Positions 29,132 through 37,716 of a stretch of 64,000 nucleotides of DNA are shown piece by piece (positions within the stretch are counted from its first letter, which is position 1; every line of letters begins with the position of its first letter). A program made the translations under genes and the position numbers. Below the pieces are notes generated by a model. The model was not told the DNA's origin. It saw only the letters and a program-made list of their open reading frames with translations, and searched no databases. Source of the DNA: Breoghania corrubedonensis (GTDB lineage Bacteria > Pseudomonadota > Alphaproteobacteria > Rhizobiales > Stappiaceae); NCBI RefSeq assembly GCF_003053845.1, contig NZ_QAYG01000009.1, positions 124,001-188,000 on the forward strand. The letters are read 5' to 3'.

Positions 29132-30115
29132 CTACTTGGAGAAGGCTTCGATGATGGTCTTGCCGTCGTCGCCGGCCTTGGCCTGCCACTCCTTGACCAT
29201 GGTCGCGCCGATTTCCTTGAAGCCGGCATCAAGCGCTTCCGACGGCGGAGCGACCTCGATGCCGTTGTCGGCGAGCATCTTGGTTTTTTCTTCCGTCTCG
29301 GTCTTGGAGGCTTCCCAGCCGCGGGTCTCGGCGGTCGCGGCCGCTTCCTTCACGGCTGTCTGCACATCGGCCGGCAGCGCCTCGAAGGCGGCCTTGTTGA
29401 CGATGACCATGTTCTTCGGCAGCCAGGCCTGGGCATCGTAATAGTGGTCGAGATAGTCCCACGCCTTGGAATTGGCGCCCGTGGAGGGCGACGTGATCAT
29501 CGCCTGAACGCGGCCGGTGGAGAACGCGGTCGGCAGATCGGGGACTTCCACCTGGGTCGGCACGGCGCCGGCGAGCTGGGCGATCCGCTCGGTCGCGGCG
29601 TTGTAGGCGCGGAAGCGCATGCCCTTCAGGTCGTCCATGGAGGAGATGGCGCCCTTGGAATAAATACCCTGCGGCGGCCACGGCACGGCGAACAGCAGCA
29701 TCAGTCCCTGGGCATCGAGCTTCTTTTCAAGAACCGGGCGTGAGGCGTCATAGAGCTTCTTGGCGGCATCATACGAGGTGGCCAGGAAGGGCACGGAATC
29801 GAGTTCGAAGATCGGGTCCTCGTTCGACAGGCGCGAGATCAGCACTTCGCCGAGCGGCACCACGCCCTTGCGCACCGCGTTCTTGATTTCCGGATGCTTG
29901 AGCAGCGAGCCGGCGGAATGGATCTGGATGGTGAGCTTGCCGTTCGTCGCGGCTTCCACGTCCTTCGCGAATTCCGCGATGTTCACCGTGTGGAAGTTGG
30001 TATCGCCATACGGCGTCGGCATGTCCCACTTGGTCTGCGCGCTGGCGGCAAACCCGATCACGGAGGCAGCGACGAAGGCCGCGCCCGCCGTGAGAAGACG
30101 GTTGGTTTTCAGCAT
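29132..30115 (-). CDS. dctP: TRAP transporter substrate-binding protein DctP
   Basis: DctP binds the solute in the periplasm and delivers it to DctQM. The 327 residues start with a signal peptide cleaved around ASAQT (residue 26), followed by the DctP fold (MPTPYGDTNFHTVNIAEFAKDVEAATNGKLTIQIHSAGSLL). The substrate-carboxylate Arg is likely in GMRFRAYNAAT. The ligand cannot be told from sequence; the operator shared with a hydantoinase/5-oxoprolinase gene suggests a cyclic amide or amino-acid derivative. A 26-bp palindrome lies about 140 nt upstream. Confidence 0.94.
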   Translation of the reverse strand: MLKTNRLLTAGAAFVAASVIGFAASAQTKWDMPTPYGDTNFHTVNIAEFAKDVEAATNGKLTIQIHSAGSLLKHPEIKNAVRKGVVPLGEVLISRLSNEDPIFELDSVPFLATSYDAAKKLYDASRPVLEKKLDAQGLMLLFAVPWPPQGIYSKGAISSMDDLKGMRFRAYNAATERIAQLAGAVPTQVEVPDLPTAFSTGRVQAMITSPSTGANSKAWDYLDHYYDAQAWLPKNMVIVNKAAFEALPADVQTAVKEAAATAETRGWEASKTETEEKTKMLADNGIEVAPPSEALDAGFKEIGATMVKEWQAKAGDDGKTIIEAFSK

Positions 30116-30454
30116 AAGGATTCTCCCTGTCGGGGCGCCGGGCTGTTACCCTTGACGCACCATGAGGCTCTTGAGGACCGAGCGAGCGGATACGAACCTT
30201 CAGCTCAGTACACCTGCTCACGGATGTCAAAGCTAGACGTTTGGTCCATATACATCAACAATTTATCGACAAATTATTGATATGTGCCTGCAACTCCGGC
30301 AACTGACCAGAAATTGCGCCGCAAACCGCCGGGCCATTGAGCACACACTGTCACCCAACGGCCCCCGGGTTCATCGTGACACGCGCCCGGGCAAGACGCG
30401 CGCGCCACGGCAGGCCGCCATGGCGTGCGACGGGATCAATTCAGCGCGATGCGA
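30116..30454. other. Upstream region of dctP
   Basis: This 339-base gap holds the dctP leader and the palindromic operator at 30255-30280 in an A/T-rich stretch. The remainder, toward the TadG-like gene, has no supported gene. Confidence 0.6.
30252..30282. promoter_or_regulatory. 26-bp palindromic operator upstream of dctP
   Basis: Centred on TCGA, the arms TCAACAATTTATC (30255-30267) and GACAAATTATTGA (30268-30280) match at 11 of 13 positions. The 18-mer ACATCAACAATTTATCGA (30252-30269) recurs with 16 of 18 identities at 43165-43182 in front of the hydantoinase gene. Dimeric repressors of the MarR or GntR type bind sites of this kind. Confidence 0.7.
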
Positions 30455-31807
30455 TCAATTCAGCAGATAGATCTGCGTGCCTTCCGCCGCCATGCTCTTG
30501 GCGCCGTCATGGATGCGGATCTTTCCGTCCAGGCTGAGCTTGTTCAGCACCAGCGTCAGCCGGTCGCCATCCAGGTTGCCGCTGCCGTTCAGGTGAAGAT
30601 CGCGGCTCGGCAGATAGATCAGACCTTCGACATCCATCTTGCCATCGAGATTGTACCGGTTGCCGGAGGGCGAAAGGCCGGGCGCCTCATACAGCAGGAT
30701 ATCCTTGAAAACGCCACCCTGCGGGGCCTTGACGTCCAGTTTCGAGGACCCTTGCACTGTCAGGAAGGCAGCATCCTTGTCCGCCAGATAGATGGTGACG
30801 TCCGACCCGGTGACGTTCTGGTTGTTGAACGTGATGCGCGCGCCCTTGGACAGCGCATAGAAGCCCGCCCCCATCTCCACGTCCTGAACCGACCCGTTGA
30901 ACGTGACGCTCGCTCCCTTGAAGGCGTAAAGCCCCTTGCCGAAGCGGACGCGATGCGCATTCAGCGACAAGGGCGCCTTGATCACGTAGTCGCCGGGCTC
31001 GAACTCGACCTCCTGAACATTTCCGTTGATCGGAGGCCAGTTGCAGTAGGTGCCCGGTTCGAAGACCATGATGCTCCCGTTGGGATCGGGCATGTCGGTG
31101 ACGCAGCTCATCTCCTTGCCCAGATCGCGCGGCGGCTCCGGCAGAACGTTGGCGAAGGGATCGGGGATCGGCGTGCAATGCTCCACGAAGCTCTCCGGCA
31201 TCGGCCTGAGATTGCCGCCGCTCGTGCCCTTGATGCACAACTTGCCGGTATCGATGTGGCGGGAATCGATCCACGTCGCCGGCTCGGCGCGCGACGTCAC
31301 GTGCATCTCGCAATCGGGCATGTCGATCGAACCGCTGCCGTTTGCCTTGAAGGCATCTCCAGCGCTCTCGTCCAGCAAGAGGATGCAGACGCTGGTTGAG
31401 GAAACCGCCGCCGCCGCATGGGCGCGGACCTCGAGATCGTTGATATTGACGAGCCGCAGCAAGGAGGTGGGAACCTGGGCCGTGGCCTCGCCGACCACCT
31501 TGCTTTCCTCAAAGGAGAAATCGGACGTCAGCCCGTTGTGCGGCACGGACGACATGTTGGCGGAGAAGCTGCGGCGCGCCGTCTCCACCTCTTCGCCGCG
31601 CGCACGCGCACCACTCAATACGGCCGCATCGAGCGCGGCTTGCAGCTGCGACTTCTGCCCCACCGCAATGCCGTAATCGATGGCGCCTCCCACGACGCCG
31701 GTGATCACGACACCCGACAAGGCGAAAACGATTGCCACATTGCCCCGCTCCGTGCGCAGAAACCGCCGGCCAAGCGTCTTCAGTTCATGAACCCAATTCA
31801 ATTCCAT
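30455..31807 (-). CDS. TadE/TadG-like protein with Flp-pilus type N-terminus
   Basis: The protein (about 450 residues) begins with a short cytoplasmic part, then ERGNVAIVFALSGVVITGVVGGAIDYG, the TadG-type transmembrane segment of Flp-pilus accessory proteins, followed by QKSQLQAALDAAVLSGA. The periplasmic remainder is rich in Asn/Gly/Val short strands (GLYAFKGASVTFNGSVQDVEMGAGFYAL) suggesting a beta-helix or beta-rich passenger. No other tad genes lie nearby, so it is an orphan. ATG 31807 is preferred; an in-frame ATG at 31816 is equally possible. Confidence 0.75.
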   Translation of the reverse strand: MELNWVHELKTLGRRFLRTERGNVAIVFALSGVVITGVVGGAIDYGIAVGQKSQLQAALDAAVLSGARARGEEVETARRSFSANMSSVPHNGLTSDFSFEESKVVGEATAQVPTSLLRLVNINDLEVRAHAAAAVSSTSVCILLLDESAGDAFKANGSGSIDMPDCEMHVTSRAEPATWIDSRHIDTGKLCIKGTSGGNLRPMPESFVEHCTPIPDPFANVLPEPPRDLGKEMSCVTDMPDPNGSIMVFEPGTYCNWPPINGNVQEVEFEPGDYVIKAPLSLNAHRVRFGKGLYAFKGASVTFNGSVQDVEMGAGFYALSKGARITFNNQNVTGSDVTIYLADKDAAFLTVQGSSKLDVKAPQGGVFKDILLYEAPGLSPSGNRYNLDGKMDVEGLIYLPSRDLHLNGSGNLDGDRLTLVLNKLSLDGKIRIHDGAKSMAAEGTQIYLLN

Positions 31808-32095
31808 CTGCCCCATAATCGCGTCGATATATGGAGACCAGAAATACTCGGATATGTTTCCGATAGATAAAACAGAGCAGGCACTTGTCAAAAATCAGAA
31901 ACATGAACAGATTATATGTTTAAAAAATCAATAATATAATCCGAGAATTTGAGTATCACTTTAACATAAACATTAACCATCCCCGCCGGCCAGAGCATAT
32001 TCCGAGCGGATCGAATTCGATGTTGGCTTATCGAGCGATCGCGAGGCAATCTGCGTAACCAGATCAGCCCTGAGCAAGAGCGAGCGGTTTCCGCC

Positions 32096-32785
32096 ATGTC
32101 ACAAGCACGTTTCGATGTCCTCGTTCCCGGTTCCAGCCTTGCCTTCGAGGGAGGATTCTTCGGCATATCGTCGATCGTGCTGGTGGAAGCCGGCGGCAAG
32201 CGGGCGCTTTTCGACGTTGGCCACGGCGTCACGCGACGGATGCTGCTGGAAGCGCTCGCCGAGCGCAGCCTCACCCCGCGCGACATCGATCTGCTGATTT
32301 TCTCGCACGGACATTTCGACCATGTGCTGAACATGGACCTTTTCCCGAACGCCCCGATCGTGATGGGGCGCGAGGAATACGATTATATCGGAGCGATCTT
32401 CGAGGATGATCAGGTCACTCCGCGCTACCTGCCCGCCCTCCTTGACGCGCGCGCGGTGGAAGCCATCGACGGCGAGGTCGAGATTCTGCCGGGCGTGGTG
32501 CTGTTTCCCACCCCCGGCCATTCGCCGGGCCATGTTTCGCTGGAACTGGAGAGCGCCGAGGGACCCGTGGTGCTGGCCGCCGACGCGCTGAAGACCGCAC
32601 GCGAAGCCTCCACCGGCATTCCCGACATGGAGATCGACCCGAGGAAGCGCGGCCGGGCCTCGATCCAGGAGGTGTTGCGACGCGGGCGGATCATCGTGCC
32701 GGGGCACTTTCCCACGATCCACCGCGAGGCGGACGGCCGGATCTGGTGGGACGAGATCCAGAAAATGCCGCTTCTGATCAGATAG
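32096..32785 (+). CDS. Metallo-beta-lactamase-fold hydrolase
   Basis: The 229-residue protein carries the full MBL metal set: H71-G-H73-F-D75-H76, H142 (in TPGHSPGH), D163 and H204 (VPGHFP). It resembles N-acyl-homoserine lactonase and glyoxalase II-like hydrolases, but the substrate is not evident. No signal peptide is seen. It is the only plus-strand gene in this area and its tail overlaps the convergent GT87-like gene by 8 bases. Confidence 0.85.
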   Translation: MSQARFDVLVPGSSLAFEGGFFGISSIVLVEAGGKRALFDVGHGVTRRMLLEALAERSLTPRDIDLLIFSHGHFDHVLNMDLFPNAPIVMGREEYDYIGAIFEDDQVTPRYLPALLDARAVEAIDGEVEILPGVVLFPTPGHSPGHVSLELESAEGPVVLAADALKTAREASTGIPDMEIDPRKRGRASIQEVLRRGRIIVPGHFPTIHREADGRIWWDEIQKMPLLIR

Positions 32786-34001
32786 GGGCAGCCGCACCGG
32801 CCGATGTGGGGGCGGTCGCGGCGACAAGAATGCGCCGGCCGACAAGTGCGAACAGGATCAGCGCCGGCAGCGGACCCGAGCCGAAGGGCGCGACGATACC
32901 GAGCCCGCCGCTGAAGAACATCAGCGCGAAACAGGCGGCGAGCGCCGTTTTCTCGAACGGTGCGAAGCCCTCCTCCAGCCCGAGACGGATGAGCAGCCCG
33001 GCCGGGATCGCCAGCATCGCCAGGTCGTAATCGAGAATGAAGGGGACGACGAGCGTCGTGCCGGAAACCAGCATCGCCGCCTTGAGCGGCATCGACGGCG
33101 AGCGCCACCACGCGGCCACGACCACGACGAAGACGACCACCGAAAACAGGACTTGCGCGGTCATCGCCGTGTCGGCCCCTAACCCGGCCTGCCGCATCCA
33201 GGCGAAGAGCGAGATCATCCGCGCCATCGAGATGTGAGCCCCGATGAGGTTGTCACCGGCAAGCGGGATCTGGGCGATGAACGCCTGCCAGGTGGCCGTA
33301 CCGAAGACGAGCCACGACAACGCGGCGACGGCAAGCGTGGTGATCGCGGCGCAGGCGAAGGCCCGGTATTCGCGCCCCGCCAGCAGGGCGAAGGGCAGCA
33401 GCAGCCCGAAATGCGGCTTGTAGGCGAGAAGGCCGATGGCGAGCCCGGCCAGCCAAGGCCGGCGGCGCTCCAGCGCGGCCATGGCGAAACCGAAAAGCGC
33501 GACGCTCAGCAGCCCGTTCTGGCCGTGCAGCAGACAGAACAGGAAGCCAGGAAAGGCGAGGCTCAGCCACAGCGCCTCGCCGCGGCGCACGAGCAGGCGC
33601 ATGGAAACGCAGGCGAGCGCCAGCGTCCCCGCCTCGAACAGGACGTAGCCGAGGCCGAAGGGCACGAGGCCGAAAGGCAGCAGGTAAAGAAGCCAGCTCG
33701 GCGGATAGAAGAAGGCGACGCCGGAGATGCCGAAGAGCTCCATCTGCCGCTGGGAAAAGGCGACCAGATCGTAGGGCAGCGTCGGATTGCCGGTAAGCGC
33801 GGAGCGCGCCGCCGTCCAGAACGAGACGAAGTCCATTCCGACATCCCTGCCCGGATCACCGGAAGTGAGCGCGACGAAGACGAAATAGCCGTAAAGGCTC
33901 GCATAGGCGGTGATGAGGATCACCGCCGCCCGCTCGACATTCTCGCGCCGGATCTCACCGCCCGAGGCAAGCGCACGCAGCAACCCGTTCAACCGACACA
34001 C
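32778..34001 (-). CDS. GT87/DUF2029-type membrane protein
   Basis: The 407-residue protein is a polytopic membrane protein with about 10 hydrophobic segments. The early loop GMDFVSFWTAARSALTGNPTLPYDL matches the DUF2029 (mannosyltransferase-like GT87) family, in which an Asp in this loop is the likely catalytic base. FYPPSWLLYLLPFG and LAYKPHFGLLLP are further family motifs. Such enzymes use polyprenyl-linked sugars; the acceptor is unknown. Confidence 0.75.
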   Translation of the reverse strand: MCRLNGLLRALASGGEIRRENVERAAVILITAYASLYGYFVFVALTSGDPGRDVGMDFVSFWTAARSALTGNPTLPYDLVAFSQRQMELFGISGVAFFYPPSWLLYLLPFGLVPFGLGYVLFEAGTLALACVSMRLLVRRGEALWLSLAFPGFLFCLLHGQNGLLSVALFGFAMAALERRRPWLAGLAIGLLAYKPHFGLLLPFALLAGREYRAFACAAITTLAVAALSWLVFGTATWQAFIAQIPLAGDNLIGAHISMARMISLFAWMRQAGLGADTAMTAQVLFSVVVFVVVVAAWWRSPSMPLKAAMLVSGTTLVVPFILDYDLAMLAIPAGLLIRLGLEEGFAPFEKTALAACFALMFFSGGLGIVAPFGSGPLPALILFALVGRRILVAATAPTSAGAAAPI

Positions 34002-34119
34002 CCCCGTCGTCTTCGACGGAGGGAGACTAGGCGGGCGACTTTAAGATTTCGCTACGGGAACGAAGGGCCGCAGGGGCGGGATGCATGGCCCCGCGCTCGG
34101 CCCCGCCCGCCTCACCCGC

Positions 34120-34455
34120 TCATTTCGGCGGCGTCGCCGTAACCTTGATGGCCGAGAAATAGGCGGCGGCGTTGGCGATGTCGTCGTCCGAGAGGCCCTT
34201 GGCGATGATCGACATCTGTTCGTGGGTGCGCGCGCCCGAGCGAAACGCCTTGAGCTGCTTCACGATATAGGTCTCGCTCTCGCCGGCGAGATTGGGAACG
34301 GTCGGATTGGTGCCGAGGCCGTTCAGTCCGTGACAGACCTGGCAGGTGGTGCGCACCTTCTTGCGCCCGGCCTCCAGATCGCCGGCCGCAGCCGGTGCGG
34401 CGATGATCGCCCCGGCGCAAAACGCCGCGACGCAGCACAACGCGGCCCGCAACAT
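34120..34455 (-). CDS. Periplasmic c-type cytochrome (class I)
   Basis: The 111-residue product has a signal peptide (cut near APAAAG), one heme motif CQVCH at about residue 38, and a likely distal Met in EQMSIIAKGLSDDDIANAAAYF, as in cytochrome c553/c4-type proteins. GGAGGGAG precedes ATG 34455. It lies downstream of the sugar dehydrogenase gene on the same strand, separated by a palindromic repeat, and is a plausible electron acceptor for that enzyme. Confidence 0.9.
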   Translation of the reverse strand: MLRAALCCVAAFCAGAIIAAPAAAGDLEAGRKKVRTTCQVCHGLNGLGTNPTVPNLAGESETYIVKQLKAFRSGARTHEQMSIIAKGLSDDDIANAAAYFSAIKVTATPPK

Positions 34456-34776
34456 GCGGGCTCCCTCCGTATTCCGCATTCAGATCCCTCCCCTGACCGC
34501 CCGCCCGGCGGCAGATGCGTGCATGTCAGGCAGCCGGAGCCGGCGGTGTCCACCGCGCGTCACCGTTCCGCTGCCTCCGGCGTTTCCTTTTCCCGGTCTC
34601 TCATCCGTCATTGCCCGGCTTCGTCCGGGCAATCCAGCACGGGCAACGAAGGCCGGCGCGCAAGGTGGATCCCCCGGACAAAGCCGGGGGATGACGGCGG
34701 AGCGAGCGGCGAACGACGAGCGGCACGAGGATCACCCCGGCCGCCCGTTTCGCGACGTCTCCCGTGCGCCTTGCCG
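34456..34776. repeat. Palindromic repeat between cytochrome and dehydrogenase genes
   Basis: A copy of the composite palindrome described at 28940-29047 lies at 34592-34697, with CCGTCATTGCCCGG at the left, GTCCGGGCAATCC next, and CCCCCGGACAAAGCCGGGGGATGACGG at the right. The rest of this 321-base gap shows no gene. Confidence 0.8.
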
Positions 34777-36039
34777 TTACTGCGGCTTGGAATACGAGAT
34801 CCGGTAGATCGCCCCGGCGAGGTCGTCGGAGACCAGCAGCGACCCGTCGCGAAGCTGGGCGACGTCGACCGGACGGCCGAGATATTCGCCATTCTCGTCG
34901 ATCCAGCCTTCCGCGAAGGGTTCGGCGCTCGCCTTGCCCTCGGCATCGATCCTGGTGACCATCACCCGCGCGCCGACAGGCGTCGTGCGGTTCCACGAGC
35001 CGTGCTGGGCGGAGAAGATCGCCCCCTTGTACTCGGCCGGGAACTGGTTGCCCGTGTAGAACATCATGCCGAGATCGGCGGCATGCGCGGTCATTTCCAC
35101 CGCCGGAAAGACGACATCCGCGGGCGGTTCGTCATTCTTGTACTCGTTGGTGCGCACCGACCCGCCGCCATACCACGGGAAGCCGAAATTCTGGCCCTGC
35201 GCGGTGGCGTGATTGAGCTCGCCCGGCGGGATATCGTCGCCCATGCCGTCGACCTGGTTGTCGGTGAACCACAGGTCGCCGGTGGCGGGATCGAAATCCA
35301 TGCCGACGGAATTGCGGATACCCGAGGCATAGACTTCCCGGTTCTTGCCGTCGGCATCAACGCGGATGATGCCGCCAAGCCCCCACGTGGTATAGAGCTC
35401 GGCCTTCTCCGGCGCCGGCACGTTGAAGGGCTGGCCGAGCGTGATGTAGAGCTTTCCGTCCGGCCCGATATCGCACACGCGCGCGGTGTGGTTGTAGCTT
35501 TCCTCCTCCGGCGGGATCAGTTCGCCCTGCTTGATCACCTCGAAGGCCGCCACGTCCGGGCTTTCATAGAAGAATTCCGCCGCCGGAAAGTTCAGAACCC
35601 GGTTCTGCTCGGCCAGATAGAGATTGCCATCCCTGGAAAAGCAGGGCCCGTTCGGCACCGAGAAGGCGAGCGAGGGCGCGAAATCCTTCACCTCGTCGGC
35701 AACCCTGTCCTTGTTGCGGTCGGTGACCGACCAGACCTTGTTCTTGCGCGTGCCGACGAAGGTGACGACCCCCTGCGGCCCGACCGCCATGTGCCGCGCG
35801 TCCGGCACGACGGCGTAGAGATCGATCCGGAAGCCTTCCGGCAGCTTGATCCGCTGAAGGGTCTTTCTGATGCCGTCGGCATAGTCCCCGCCCTGCTCGA
35901 CATATTCGAAGTCCGTCGTACCCGTCTTCTTGAAGCCGGACAGTTTTTCCAGGTTTCCCTGGCCCTGGGCAAAAGCGATGCCCGGAATACCCGCCACGAT
36001 CGTACAGCCAAGAAGCGCCCGCGCCATGGAACGTCTCAT
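34777..36039 (-). CDS. Soluble sugar dehydrogenase (L-sorbosone dehydrogenase / PQQ-type beta-propeller)
   Basis: The 420-residue protein has a signal peptide (through GIPGIAFAQG). It then shows repeated beta-propeller blades with family motifs: LPEGFRIDLYAVVPDARHMAVGPQG, NGPCFSRDGNLYLAEQNRV, GIRNSVGMDFDPATGDLWFTDN and QHGSWNRTTPVGARVMV. This is the fold of soluble PQQ-dependent glucose/sorbosone dehydrogenases. AGGAG is 7 nt before ATG 36039. It likely oxidises a sugar or aldose in the periplasm and passes electrons to the cytochrome c encoded next. PQQ use is inferred from the family; no PQQ synthesis genes are in view. Confidence 0.88.
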   Translation of the reverse strand: MRRSMARALLGCTIVAGIPGIAFAQGQGNLEKLSGFKKTGTTDFEYVEQGGDYADGIRKTLQRIKLPEGFRIDLYAVVPDARHMAVGPQGVVTFVGTRKNKVWSVTDRNKDRVADEVKDFAPSLAFSVPNGPCFSRDGNLYLAEQNRVLNFPAAEFFYESPDVAAFEVIKQGELIPPEEESYNHTARVCDIGPDGKLYITLGQPFNVPAPEKAELYTTWGLGGIIRVDADGKNREVYASGIRNSVGMDFDPATGDLWFTDNQVDGMGDDIPPGELNHATAQGQNFGFPWYGGGSVRTNEYKNDEPPADVVFPAVEMTAHAADLGMMFYTGNQFPAEYKGAIFSAQHGSWNRTTPVGARVMVTRIDAEGKASAEPFAEGWIDENGEYLGRPVDVAQLRDGSLLVSDDLAGAIYRISYSKPQ

Positions 36040-36328
36040 ATCAAGTCTCCTCCCAGTTATGACCACCTTGTTCGCGATCTTACGCTAGGGACGGTAGCAC
36101 ATGAAAATTGGTCAAACGTCCGATCATTAGATATGTCACGGAATAAATCGTTTCCGAAAACGGAAAGAATACGCACCCCGCGACGACAAATCAGCGCTGC
36201 GCCCGCAGCCCTGCGCGACCGCCGCCCCGCGGAACAGGGCCGGAATCAGCAAAGCCGCGACAGGAGAAATCCGGCCGCGGCTTTTGTCTTTGAACGTGCG
36301 TCACGCGTCGCGATTGCGGCGAGAGAGC

Positions 36329-36820
36329 TTACCGCGCGCGGCAGAAATGATACTGCCCGTCATAGCCCAGGAAGTAACCGGTGCGCGGATTGAAGCTGCG
36401 GTACCGGCTCTCGCAGTAGCGGTACCAGCCATCGCTCCAGGCCGGATAACGCCCACCGTCGTAGGAGCGCGGTGCCGTGGCGTTGCCGATGGCGAGCCCG
36501 GCACCGAGCCCGAGGATGCCACCCAGGATCGCCGCGCCGGCATTATTGTTGTTACGATGACGACGACGGTCCCAGTCCCGGCGATGGTCGCGACGGTAGG
36601 ACCGCGACCTGTCGCGATCACGGTCGACGCGGTGGCGACGTTCGGCGCGGTAGCGGCGTCCATCGCGTCCATCGCGCTGCTGCCAGTTGTAGCGCCCGGA
36701 CATTTCCGGTGAATTGTCGGAATCGCCGGCAAACGCTGGCGGCACCGTCATCACGGTACTGAGCGAGAGGGCGAGAGCGACCGAAATGGCCCTCCAAACC
36801 TTGCTTCCAGTCTTCAGCAT
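36329..36820 (-). CDS. BA14K-type small secreted protein (copy 1)
   Basis: The 163-residue protein has a signal peptide (cut near PPAFAG), a highly basic Arg/Asp/His-rich stretch (about 50-85), a glycine-rich hydrophobic segment (AGAAILGGILGLGAGLAIG) and the conserved C-terminus YCESRYRSFNPRTGYFLG followed by YDGQYHFC, which defines the BA14K (lectin-like, Brucella 14-kDa) family. GGAGG precedes ATG 36820. A paralogue lies immediately upstream. Confidence 0.85.
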   Translation of the reverse strand: MLKTGSKVWRAISVALALSLSTVMTVPPAFAGDSDNSPEMSGRYNWQQRDGRDGRRYRAERRHRVDRDRDRSRSYRRDHRRDWDRRRHRNNNNAGAAILGGILGLGAGLAIGNATAPRSYDGGRYPAWSDGWYRYCESRYRSFNPRTGYFLGYDGQYHFCRAR

Positions 36821-36947
36821 GTCGTCCTCCATCTGTTCGTCAGGTGCCGGCCGGGGCCGCGCGGTCCGCGCCACGCCTTCGCCAACGCGTTTACGTTAGG
36901 AACGTCTTGGGCGTCTCAATGTTCCACGCGGCGCGCATCTGTGCCAA

Positions 36948-37409
36948 CTATCGGCAGAAATGATAGTCGCCGTCATATCCGAGGAAATAGCCCGTACGCG
37001 GATTGAAGCTGCGATAGCGCGATGCGCAATAGGCCTGCCAGTCCGGCGTCCAGGCTGGCGGCGTGCCGTAATAGCCGCCATAGTTGTTGTAGTTGACCGG
37101 CGGCGGTGGCGGCGGCGGGGCGGCGTTCGCGGAATTGGCGATCACGCCGCCGAGAAGGAGCCCGGCGCCGAGCCCCAGGATGCCGACGGCCGCGGCATCG
37201 CCCCCGCGATCGCGTCGATGGTGACGATAGTCGCGATGATGACGATAATCACGGTGATGATGGCGATAGTCGTCGTGATACCTGCGCGGCCCGTCGCGCC
37301 AGTTGTCACGCCACGGCTGAGCGGAAACCGTGGCGGTCGACGTCACCAGCATGCCCGCCACTGCGAGTGCAGAAACCGTTGCGCCTGTAATCTTCTTGAA
37401 TGCGGACAT
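36948..37409 (-). CDS. BA14K-type small secreted protein (copy 2)
   Basis: The 153-residue paralogue has a signal peptide (cut near TVSAQP), a His/Arg/Tyr repeat-rich tract (RDYRHHRDYRHHRRD), a hydrophobic glycine-rich segment, a poly-Pro run and the C-terminus YCASRYRSFNPRTGYFLG. It is almost identical to copy 1 in the last 25 residues and diverged elsewhere. The 127-nt gap and identical ends indicate a tandem duplication. Function in this family is not established beyond immunoreactivity and carbohydrate binding in Brucella. Confidence 0.85.
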   Translation of the reverse strand: MSAFKKITGATVSALAVAGMLVTSTATVSAQPWRDNWRDGPRRYHDDYRHHHRDYRHHRDYRHHRRDRGGDAAAVGILGLGAGLLLGGVIANSANAAPPPPPPPVNYNNYGGYYGTPPAWTPDWQAYCASRYRSFNPRTGYFLGYDGDYHFCR

Positions 37410-37716
37410 TGGACACTCCATCCGTTTTCGGCTGCCGAGACATGGTGCCGAGAATTGCAGCGATCCTAGCCACGGGGCTCTGAACCCGTCCTGATGGAAC
37501 CGTTCATCACGCGTTCAGCTCGTCAGGCCGGTCTGCGCGATACCCGGAATGCCGGCCATGATGCCGGAGGGACTGTTGACAGGAGGGGAACGCGTTCGGC
37601 GCCGTAAACCTCAAACGACCAGCCGCGCCAAAGACCCTGGCGTTTCCACTCAGGCGCAAGATTGCGGCGTCTCGAAGGTGCTGGCAGATAAAATGCGCCG
37701 CCCGCCCGAACAATCG
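37410..37716. other. Non-coding gap
   Basis: These 307 bases hold the leader of the second BA14K gene and the downstream region of the FAD oxidoreductase. A 68-codon open frame on the minus strand has no ribosome-binding site or recognisable sequence and is not called. Confidence 0.5.

Noticed and set aside
32778-32785. Eight-base overlap of the convergent MBL and GT87-like genes
   Set aside because: Small convergent overlaps are common and do not indicate an error or special control.
36061-36160. Possible operator upstream of the sugar dehydrogenase
   Set aside because: The region has some short inverted words, but no pair of arms clear enough to call, and no similarity to the dctP operator.
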